A DNA stretch of 48,869 nt from UBA4823 sp034436035 (GTDB lineage Bacteria; Chloroflexota; Anaerolineae; Anaerolineales; UBA4823): NCBI GenBank assembly GCA_034436035.1, contig DAOTVW010000287.1:1-48869 (forward strand), written 5' to 3'. Below are positions 1 through 5,984 of this stretch, piece by piece. The translations under genes were made by a program, and so were the position numbers. Numbering within the stretch: the stretch's first letter is position 1; the number at the start of each line of letters is the position of its first letter. The notes under the pieces were generated by a model. It ran no database searches and was not told the origin of the DNA. It saw nothing but the letters and a program-made list of their open reading frames with translations.

Positions 1-1262
1 GGCACATTTAATCCCTCCGCCCATTGCATTCTTTCTGCTGGAGCAATATTCCATGGGTTTGCGTTTCTTTCCATTCCCTTGAAAGCGGTTTGCAATTTAT
101 CTGGAAATTCATTTTCCATCAAGACTAATGCCCGCCGGATTTCGAGAATGTCGCGCATTGGTTCGTTCCCAACGGGACAGATATCTACACATGCGCCACA
201 AGCAGTACACGCCCAGACCGCTTCTGCAGGGATTGCCATTTCTAATAAAGTTTGTTGACTGGGTTCCCCTTTTGCAAAAGCGCTGCCAAATTCATTGAGG
301 TAATAACGTTTATTGATTTCTAGCGCAGCTGGAGAGAGTATTTTTCCCGTATTGTAGGCTGGACACACTTCTTGACAGCGATAGCACATGATACATGCAT
401 ACGCGTCCATTATTTGTTCCCAACCCAAATCTTCCAGTTTTAAAGCGCCAAATTGTTCAATGGATTCATCCTCAAAATTAAGTTTCTCTAACTCTCCCAT
501 TGATCGGCGTTCCGGTTTGAGCCAAAAGTTGAGTGGCGCAATGATAAGATGAATGTGTTTGGATAGGAGGAAATAAGGGATAAATGCTAAAATTGTTCCC
601 AAGGCGAGCCACCACGTCACATGTTCTGCAATGACATAAGCATTTTGAGACCATCCTTGCCAAAGCATGGAAACCGTGCTTGCAGCAGGCTGCCATATAT
701 CTTTTCCATCTGCGGCTAATTTAAAACTTTCCCCAACAAATCGAGAACCGACATGGATGAGGATGAAAGAGCCAACAATCGCAGAATCTCGCCGAATACC
801 AGCCCGCGCTTTTGGTTGGACAAATACATCCTCACGGGCAGTGAGCGTGCTTGGTTTCAGAATAAAACGGCGAATAAGCAGCGCTACCATTCCAGTCAAC
901 ACTGCGACACTGAAGATATCCCCGAAAAGGTGATACCAATTGGCAAAAGCGCCCGTGCCAAGAAAATGATATCCAGAAATAAAGCCTTCTAAGACATCCC
1001 CAATATTGACCAACATATAAAATAAGAACCCCCAAGCGACTAACCCATGGAATAAACTTGGGAAGAACCGTAAGCGAAAAACTGGTTCAAAACTAATTAT
1101 TCTCAAAAAGACTGAGACTATCCGTTTCTTGGCGACCCCCCAGTCGACTTTTCCATGGCCCCTTCGAATTGAGCCAATGATGCGCTTTGCACCATAATAA
1201 GCCCCATACATGGAAGCGATTAGTGCAAGGAGAAAGATGACTTTTTCAATTGAGCTAAGCAT
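1..1262 (-). CDS. Membrane (Fe-S) oxidoreductase, NarI-like + HdrD-like, 3' end cut by window edge
   Basis: The first 420 residues are present and the reading frame runs off the left edge. The N-terminal half has several hydrophobic segments with histidines, like the cytochrome b subunit NarI. It is followed by two ferredoxin-type motifs: CIMCYRCQEVCP (CxxCxxCxxxCP, about residue 297) and CTACGACVDICP (about residue 354). This order is typical of membrane Fe-S oxidoreductases related to HdrD and to the EtfAB:menaquinone oxidoreductase (EMO/FadF) family, which pass electrons from ETF or a soluble donor to quinone. The expected C-terminal CCG cysteine-rich domains would lie outside the window. 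The start is the ATG at 1262-1260, preceded by AAAGGGAG. Family placement is fairly secure; the electron donor is inferred. Confidence 0.8.
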   Translation of the reverse strand, partial: MLSSIEKVIFLLALIASMYGAYYGAKRIIGSIRRGHGKVDWGVAKKRIVSVFLRIISFEPVFRLRFFPSLFHGLVAWGFLFYMLVNIGDVLEGFISGYHFLGTGAFANWYHLFGDIFSVAVLTGMVALLIRRFILKPSTLTAREDVFVQPKARAGIRRDSAIVGSFILIHVGSRFVGESFKLAADGKDIWQPAASTVSMLWQGWSQNAYVIAEHVTWWLALGTILAFIPYFLLSKHIHLIIAPLNFWLKPERRSMGELEKLNFEDESIEQFGALKLEDLGWEQIMDAYACIMCYRCQEVCPAYNTGKILSPAALEINKRYYLNEFGSAFAKGEPSQQTLLEMAIPAEAVWACTACGACVDICPVGNEPMRDILEIRRALVLMENEFPDKLQTAFKGMERNANPWNIAPAERMQWAEGLNV

Positions 1263-1373
1263 AATATCTCCCTTTGTTAATGCAGAATGGATTATTATTA
1301 GTTTACCATAGGGTTAAAAAAGGTTGAGAAAATATGAGATTTATCCTGTTCGAAATATGAGTTCTGACATCCC

Positions 1374-1595
1374 TTATTGAGGTTTTCTTTTAACCAACCA
1401 TTCCAAACCGATAAAAAATAGCCAGATCAGTCCCAGTGGTATCAATCCTAACAAAATGCAAAGAAACCCAGAAATTGCCGCACTTCTTCCATAAAATAAA
1501 TAGATTAAAATCTCTGCTATAATGATGATGATTAATAAACCACCAAAAACCAATCGCACTAACGTTTGTCTGGAATATGCCCTTAAATCACGCAT
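1374..1595 (-). CDS. Small two-helix membrane protein, unknown function
   Basis: This 73-residue protein has a basic N-terminus (MRDLRAYSRQ) and two hydrophobic stretches (about 15-35 and 40-65) ending in a basic KRKPQ tail. That fits a small integral membrane protein with both ends in the cytoplasm. AGGAGG sits a few bases before the ATG at 1595, so translation is well supported. It starts only 11 bp from the oppositely oriented gene at 1607. No family was recognised. Confidence 0.6.
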   Translation of the reverse strand: MRDLRAYSRQTLVRLVFGGLLIIIIIAEILIYLFYGRSAAISGFLCILLGLIPLGLIWLFFIGLEWLVKRKPQ

Positions 1596-1606
1596 GGTAG
1601 CCTCCT

Positions 1607-1942
1607 ATGGAATCTGAGAGAGATAACTGGAACCGACTTTTCAATGCGGAAATAGAACGAGCATTAGCAGCTCGTTCAAGCGGGAAGGAAGGAATGGCGC
1701 GCGTATGTGCCCGGCGCGCAGCGAATATTCTCATTCAACAATATTTTAATCTACGCAATGTACCATCTACAAAAAATGCAATGAAAAATCTAATCTTCCT
1801 TCAGCAGTATTTAAACCCTGCTCATCCGGCACAATCCTTGATATCAAACCTGATTCAACGAGTGGATGTAACTTTTAACCTTCCTAATGATGTTGACCTT
1901 ATCCAAGACGTATTAAAACTGAAAGAGCTCCTACTTCAATAA
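1607..1942 (+). CDS. Uncharacterised helical protein, HEPN-like appearance
   Basis: This is a 111-residue soluble, helix-rich protein. The N-terminal part (WNRLFNAEIERALAARSSG, then ARVCARRAANILIQQYF) resembles the helical bundles of HEPN-type proteins, where an Arg-rich helix packs against an amphipathic one. No RxxxxH catalytic motif was identified, so RNase activity is not claimed. The ATG at 1607 has no plus-strand Shine-Dalgarno, because the AGGAGG there reads on the other strand and serves the divergent gene. Translation may be leaderless, or may start internally (for example Met30, just after GGAAGGAAGG). Function unknown. Confidence 0.55.
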   Translation: MESERDNWNRLFNAEIERALAARSSGKEGMARVCARRAANILIQQYFNLRNVPSTKNAMKNLIFLQQYLNPAHPAQSLISNLIQRVDVTFNLPNDVDLIQDVLKLKELLLQ

Positions 1943-1948
1943 TAATCT

Positions 1949-2245
1949 TCAGAGTATGTCGCCAAGTTTACTTTTTCGCTTTTGCCACAAGACAATCGAG
2001 CTAATGATAATCAAAAGTGAGCGAAACAGTAAAATCACAGAGAGGACCACAATAACACTTGTTAAAAGGGTCTGAAAAAGGTCTTTGAATCCAATTGTCT
2101 TTTTAGATTGGATAGGTAAAATTTCTTCTTCAAGTTGATGACGTAGTTTACCAATGAATTCTTCGCGCGGTTTTATCGGCGCAAAGTTTTGGGTTAATAC
2201 TGATTCTAGATGGTCAACCATTTTATTGTGTGAATCTTCTTTCAT
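1949..2245 (-). CDS. Small single-pass membrane protein downstream of the ECF sigma gene, possible anti-sigma factor
   Basis: The protein has 98 residues: a soluble acidic/basic N-terminal part (about 1-50), one strong transmembrane segment (about 55-85, rich in V/I/L) and a short basic tail. Its gene lies 36 bp downstream of an ECF sigma factor gene on the same strand, the usual place for a membrane anti-sigma factor. It is shorter than classical anti-sigmas and has no visible zinc HxxxCxxC motif, so the role rests on position only. The start ATG follows AAAGGTG. Confidence 0.55.
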   Translation of the reverse strand: MKEDSHNKMVDHLESVLTQNFAPIKPREEFIGKLRHQLEEEILPIQSKKTIGFKDLFQTLLTSVIVVLSVILLFRSLLIIISSIVLWQKRKSKLGDIL

Positions 2246-2266
2246 TTTGTCACCTTTGGTTTATGG

Positions 2267-2280
2267 AAACCTCGAGGTTT
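2267..2280. repeat. 14-bp perfect palindrome between sigma and partner genes
   Basis: AAACCTCGAGGTTT is its own reverse complement. It lies between the sigma gene stop and the start of the downstream membrane-protein gene. It could form a small cruciform or mRNA hairpin, or bind a dimeric regulator. There is no following T-tract, so it is not a normal terminator. Confidence 0.5.
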
Positions 2281-2281
2281 T

Positions 2282-2866
2282 TCAAAGATCTTCATCCATT
2301 TCACTCGAAAAATAATACTCATACTCCTTGCGAAGTGATAGCAAGGTACGATGGTACAGGCTTTTAATGGCTCCTTCGCTTTTGCCCATTATTTGCCCGA
2401 TTTCAGAATTGGGCAATTGTTCAACGAATTTCAAAATAATTAATTGTTGGCGTTCTGCAGGAAGCTTTCGGATAATGCGAAACAATTTCTCTTTCTCTTC
2501 AATTTGGACAACTTCGGATTCGGGGTGTTTGGTTAATGGCAAGGTTGCCAGACTATCGTCGAGTGGGATTTCTTTTTTACGGCCATTATCACGATGCCAA
2601 TTCGCCACCAGGTTATGGGCAATCCGATATAACCAAGCGGAGAATGGCAAACCGAGATCACGATAGCTTCGGATGTGACGCATCGCTCTAAGAAACACCT
2701 TGGCGGTTAGATCTTCTGCATCGGCATTATTACCCGTGCGGTAATAAATATAGTTATAAATTCTGGTGACGTATTTTTCATAGAGCAATCCAAAAGCATC
2801 TTGATCACCAGATGCGGCCATTTTTAATATTGTTTCTTCGTCGTGTTCGTTCAACCCGTCTTCCAT
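2282..2866 (-). CDS. RNA polymerase sigma factor, ECF (sigma-70 family group 4)
   Basis: This 194-residue protein directs RNA polymerase to a specific set of promoters. Region 2 (about residues 20-95) includes YVTRIYNYIYYRTGN, DAEDLTAKVFLRA and FSAWLYRIAHNLVANWHRD. A short acidic linker follows, then region 4 (about 125-178, LPAERQQLIILKF...NSEIGQIMGKSEGAIKSLYHRTLLSLR) with the helix-turn-helix that reads the -35 element. Length and the absence of regions 1 and 3 are typical of ECF factors. A small membrane protein follows in the same direction. The start has no clear Shine-Dalgarno, and an inverted repeat lies just upstream, suggesting control at initiation. Confidence 0.9.
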   Translation of the reverse strand: MEDGLNEHDEETILKMAASGDQDAFGLLYEKYVTRIYNYIYYRTGNNADAEDLTAKVFLRAMRHIRSYRDLGLPFSAWLYRIAHNLVANWHRDNGRKKEIPLDDSLATLPLTKHPESEVVQIEEKEKLFRIIRKLPAERQQLIILKFVEQLPNSEIGQIMGKSEGAIKSLYHRTLLSLRKEYEYYFSSEMDEDL

Positions 2867-2875
2867 ATTATAGAA

Positions 2876-2898
2876 GGGGTTTCCATTATTGAAACCCC
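2876..2898. repeat. Inverted repeat abutting the ECF sigma start
   Basis: The perfect arms GGGGTTTC and GAAACCCC are separated by 7 bp and end 10 bp upstream of the sigma factor ATG. The position fits an operator or a 5' UTR hairpin controlling the sigma gene. Confidence 0.5.
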
Positions 2899-2957
2899 AA
2901 AATAAGCTAGTCGTTTCGATTCAAGATTTATATAATACCAGAAACCATAATTTAATG

Positions 2958-2963
2958 TATAAT
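2958..2963 (+). promoter_or_regulatory. Putative -10 element of the tmRNA gene
   Basis: A consensus TATAAT ends 10 bp before the tmRNA 5' end. No good -35 hexamer is visible at 16-18 bp, so only the -10 is proposed. Confidence 0.5.
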
Positions 2964-2973
2964 AAAAATCCAC

Positions 2974-3366
2974 GGGGATGATAGGCTTCGACGGGAGAGG
3001 CTGGCCCCGAATTGCGAGCCGAGAGGCGCCGACCTCGTAAAATCAGCGCAAAAAATTAAGTGCCAATCGCACAAGCTACGCTGCTCTTCCTCTCGCTGCA
3101 TAAGCGAGGAAAGATCAGCTGGTCTTCTGAGTAAGACCGCGTCTGCCTACCCCGTCCTCCAACCGGAGGTAGAGCGGGCGTAACAAAGTTGGAGTGCCAC
3201 ACAAGATGCAGCTAATTGTGTGAAAGAAAGGCTTTCGGGCCTTAGCTGCTAGTCGGATATTTCCTTTGTCCCTTGGGGAATATCTGACGAACTGCACAAG
3301 GGTCTAGGCTCGTAGAGATTCGAGGGACGAATCTTTCGGACGCGGGTTCGATTCCCGCCATCTCCA
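2974..3366 (+). ncRNA. ssrA: Transfer-messenger RNA (tmRNA)
   Basis: The tmRNA rescues stalled ribosomes and adds a degradation tag. The 5' end GGGGATGATAGGCTTCGACG and the 3' end with GGTTCGATTCCCGCC (T-arm) then CATCTCC are diagnostic. The acceptor stem pairs 2974-2980 with 3359-3365 (one G-U), and the discriminator is A3366. CCA is not encoded (the next bases are CT), so it must be added by a nucleotidyltransferase. The tag frame at 3062-3103 encodes ANRTSYAALPLAA. Its ending in LAA matches recognition by ClpXP-type proteases. Several pairable segments after the tag fit pseudoknots, not modelled here. Confidence 0.97.
3062..3103 (+). other. tmRNA tag-peptide reading frame
   Basis: The resume codon GCC at 3062 opens 13 codons, ANRTSYAALPLAA, and ends at TAA 3101-3103. 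The Ala-Asn start and Leu-Ala-Ala end are the standard features of proteolysis tags. Confidence 0.9.
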
Positions 3367-3368
3367 CT

Positions 3369-3400
3369 AAAAGGCCATTGAAATGTCTCAATGGTCTTTT
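3369..3400. terminator. Bidirectional intrinsic terminator after tmRNA and the rRNA methyltransferase gene
   Basis: A 13-bp stem (one G-T mismatch pair), with arms 3369-3381 and 3388-3400, has A residues on one side and T residues on the other, so it can end transcription in both directions. It serves the tmRNA on the plus strand and the converging methyltransferase gene on the minus strand, whose stop codon overlaps it. Confidence 0.75.
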
Positions 3401-4604
3401 AATTTACATGTAAAATAAATCCTTTTAAATAGGCTGCCTCGGGAAAATTAAGAGCCACCGCGTGGTCACTGGCTTGGTGTAACGTTTCAAGAATTTTCAC
3501 ATCCCGATGTGCATCGAGTGCAGCTGAAAAAATGATTTTTTGAAACAATTCCAAATTGATGCCGCCTGAACATGAAAAGGTAGCTAATATTCCGTCTCTT
3601 TTGAGTAGTTTTAATGCCATGAGATTGATGTCTTTATATGCTCGGGTTGCTTTGTGGACAAAGGTTACTGTTGGAGCAAATTTAGGAGGATCCAAGATCA
3701 CCATATCATATGCATGACCCTGATCACGCCTTTTTCTGAGTTCCGTAAAAACATCCCCTTCGATAAGGTTGATTCTAGTCTCATCAGAGTGATTAACCTG
3801 TATATTTCTTCTCAACAGATTAAGTGCTTCTGCTGAGCTATCGATGCATTCCACACTTTTCGCTCCCGCTTTTATACAGGGTAATGCCATTCCCCCGCTA
3901 TAGCAAAAACAATCTAAAATCTGGCGGTTATTTGCATAATGGCTGATTCTCAAGCGGTTGTCTCTTTGGTCGAGGTAAAAGCCAGTTTTATGACCTTGAA
4001 ATACATCCACCCAATAAGAAAGTCCATTTTCTTGTATTAAAACCGGATTTTCTATTTGATTTCCCCATAACTTCCCAACCTTTATGTCTAAGCCTTCTAA
4101 TTTTCGTGTATCGCTGTCGGAACGCTCAATGATTGCAGCAGGTTTGAGGATGTCTGCAAGTGTTGCAACGATAACCTCACGCCATTTTTCACAAGCCGAA
4201 CTGAGGAATTGCACCACGACAGTTTCTGCGTATTGATCTACGATTAAACCTGGTAAACCATCGGACTCGGCATATATAATTCTATACGCATTAATTTGAT
4301 TTCTATCGAATAAGTGGTTCTTTTCCTCGATAATTGTTTGTATTTTGTTTTGGAAATAATCAGCATTGATTAGCGTATCTTTGTCCCAGGTTAAAATACG
4401 AACCCGAATTTGTGAATGTGGGTTGAACGCCCCACATGCCAGCCATTCACCACTGTTGGAATAAACTTCAACAATCTCACCCGCAGGAATAGATAAATCT
4501 TGTTTTTGAATTGCCCCGGAAAAAATCCATGGATGATGGAGAATTACCGAGCGCTCCTTGTTTGGTTTTAGGATTATTTTGGGACGAGTTTTTATTTTTG
4601 TAAT
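3399..4604 (-). CDS. RlmI/RlmK-type 23S rRNA cytosine-C5 methyltransferase with apparent ATT start
   Basis: This is a SAM-dependent methyltransferase of the PUA-plus-Rossmann type that modifies 23S rRNA. Starting at the first ordinary start codon (GTG 4217) would give only 272 residues and drop conserved sequence. The same frame stays open upstream and encodes an N-terminal PUA domain (KPNKERSVILHHPWIFSGAI) and the family motif YAESDGLPGLIVDQY. With ATT at 4604-4602 as start the protein is 401 residues, close to the usual 390-400. ATT lies 7 nt after GGAGG (4616-4612), an ideal spacing, and overlaps the end of the upstream synthase gene. The Rossmann motif ILDCFCYSGGMAL and the DPPKFAP motif are present. 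The identity is strong; the rare start is inferred from spacing and homology. Confidence 0.85.
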   Translation of the reverse strand: MTKIKTRPKIILKPNKERSVILHHPWIFSGAIQKQDLSIPAGEIVEVYSNSGEWLACGAFNPHSQIRVRILTWDKDTLINADYFQNKIQTIIEEKNHLFDRNQINAYRIIYAESDGLPGLIVDQYAETVVVQFLSSACEKWREVIVATLADILKPAAIIERSDSDTRKLEGLDIKVGKLWGNQIENPVLIQENGLSYWVDVFQGHKTGFYLDQRDNRLRISHYANNRQILDCFCYSGGMALPCIKAGAKSVECIDSSAEALNLLRRNIQVNHSDETRINLIEGDVFTELRKRRDQGHAYDMVILDPPKFAPTVTFVHKATRAYKDINLMALKLLKRDGILATFSCSGGINLELFQKIIFSAALDAHRDVKILETLHQASDHAVALNFPEAAYLKGFILHVN

Positions 4605-5803
4605 ATACCCACCTCCCAGCCCGCTTTTTCGATAATGTCCATTGCACTTTCGATTTCATGGGCTTCATGTGCAGCGGTAACTGTAGCCCGGAGACGAGCC
4701 AGGCCTGGAGGAACCGCAGGTGATACAACCGGTAGAACAAATATCCCTTTTCGCTGGGCTGCACGCGTCATGGCGAAGGCAGCCTCATCACTACCACAGA
4801 GAATAGGAACAATCGCAGTTTCAGTTAACATGGTATCGAAACCGCGTTCGCGAAGTCCACGAATAAATTGATTTGCATTGGCTCTTAATTTCTGGATGCG
4901 CCAGGGTTCTTCGAGAATGACCTCAAAAGCCGCCTTGGCTGCCGCTGCCTGAGCAGGGGGTAATGCTGCCGAAAAGATATAAGCACGGCTGGCGTGACGG
5001 AGATAACTAATGAGGTCTTTATTACCGGCGATATACCCTCCCACAGATGGGATCGTTTTACTTAATGTGCCCATCTTGATGTCAATCGTATCCGGCATAT
5101 TGAAGTACTCTTCAATCCCTGTTCCTTTTTCACCCAATACACCTACAGAATGAGCTTCATCAATCATTAACCAGGCGTTGTATTTTTTACAAAGTTCAAC
5201 CGTTTTGGGAAAATTGATCAGATCACCATCCATGCTGAAAACCGCATCGGCAATCACAAGCTTGGCAAAACCATCTGGTACTTGTTGTAATCGCTGCTCT
5301 AAGGCTGCCATATCATTGTGAGGGAAGCGTAAAAATTTGGCACCAGACATTAAACACCCATCGACAATGCTGGCATGATTCAGCTTGTCTGATATAACAT
5401 AATCGCCGCGACCCACTAAGGTAGAGACAACGGTTAAGTTTGTCACATACCCAGAGGTAAAAGTAATCGCCGCTTCAGCATGCTTGAAAGAGGCAATCGT
5501 TTCTTCTAATTCTTGATGGAGTTTTAGGCTTCCCGCAAGTGTCCTTACACCATGGGTACCAGTGCCATACTGGTCAATTGCCTTCTGAGCAGCTTGATTG
5601 ATTTTTGGATGACCAACTAAACCCAAATAGGAATAGGATGCATACATTCCCATTTCTCGACCATTCACCAATACACGTGAACCACCCCGTAGCTCTTCCA
5701 CAGCTTGATTGTAAAAATATAGGTCTTGAGCGCGAATTTCAGCTACTCTTTGATTCATCGCTTCAATTCGTTTGGCGATGTTATCTTTGATTCGATTTTC
5801 CAT
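4592..5803 (-). CDS. Alpha-oxoamine synthase (glycine C-acetyltransferase / KBL-like), PLP-dependent
   Basis: This fold-type I PLP enzyme of the alpha-oxoamine synthase family condenses an amino acid with an acyl-CoA. The family includes 2-amino-3-ketobutyrate CoA ligase (threonine breakdown), BioF and serine palmitoyltransferase. Visible motifs are YSYLGL, GTGTHGVRTLAGS, the cofactor-binding DEAHSVG (about 216-222) and GTLSKTIPSVGGYI with the PLP lysine near residue 250. The roughly 400-residue length fits. Two ATGs are adjacent (5806 and 5803); AGGAG is 5 nt from 5803, so that one is preferred. Sequence alone does not settle the acyl-CoA or amino acid; the KBL-like role is the default call. 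It is the first gene of an operon with the rRNA methyltransferase and has its own promoter. Confidence 0.85.
   Translation of the reverse strand: MENRIKDNIAKRIEAMNQRVAEIRAQDLYFYNQAVEELRGGSRVLVNGREMGMYASYSYLGLVGHPKINQAAQKAIDQYGTGTHGVRTLAGSLKLHQELEETIASFKHAEAAITFTSGYVTNLTVVSTLVGRGDYVISDKLNHASIVDGCLMSGAKFLRFPHNDMAALEQRLQQVPDGFAKLVIADAVFSMDGDLINFPKTVELCKKYNAWLMIDEAHSVGVLGEKGTGIEEYFNMPDTIDIKMGTLSKTIPSVGGYIAGNKDLISYLRHASRAYIFSAALPPAQAAAAKAAFEVILEEPWRIQKLRANANQFIRGLRERGFDTMLTETAIVPILCGSDEAAFAMTRAAQRKGIFVLPVVSPAVPPGLARLRATVTAAHEAHEIESAMDIIEKAGWEVGILQK
4612..4616 (-). promoter_or_regulatory. Ribosome binding site that decides the ATT start
   Basis: GGAGG on the minus strand lies 7 nt upstream of ATT 4604, in the last codons of the upstream gene. 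No ATG, GTG or TTG in the methyltransferase frame lies between here and GTG 4217. Confidence 0.65.
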
Positions 5804-5879
5804 CATTGCTCCTTTTATCCTGGTTGAACCCTAACCATAATAATTTCTTTTTTATATCCGTATTCTATGTTGATTAGCA

Positions 5880-5908
5880 AGTGTAGCCCGATTAACTTAA
5901 TCTGTCAA
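5880..5908 (-). promoter_or_regulatory. Sigma-70 promoter of the oxoamine synthase-methyltransferase operon
   Basis: Reading on the minus strand, TTGACA (5908-5903), a 17-bp spacer, then TACACT (5885-5880). It lies in the 180-bp gap between ligA and the synthase gene, pointing at the latter. Confidence 0.65.
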
Positions 5909-5984
5909 ATTATCTTGAATGGATAAGATCTATCTATCTCTGATTTATCCAGTGATTCAATATCTGACGCCCTTGTCTCATGAT

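Noticed and set aside
3115..3297. Open frame antisense to the tmRNA
   Set aside because: It lies wholly within the structured tmRNA and has no ribosome site or recognisable protein.
4218..4604. Truncation or frameshift of the rRNA methyltransferase N-terminus
   Set aside because: The whole N-terminal region is in one continuous frame with conserved motifs and a well-placed ribosome site, so an unusual start is simpler than damage.
4477..4764. Separate 95-residue minus-strand gene
   Set aside because: It overlaps the synthase end and the methyltransferase start in the third frame and shows no conserved features.
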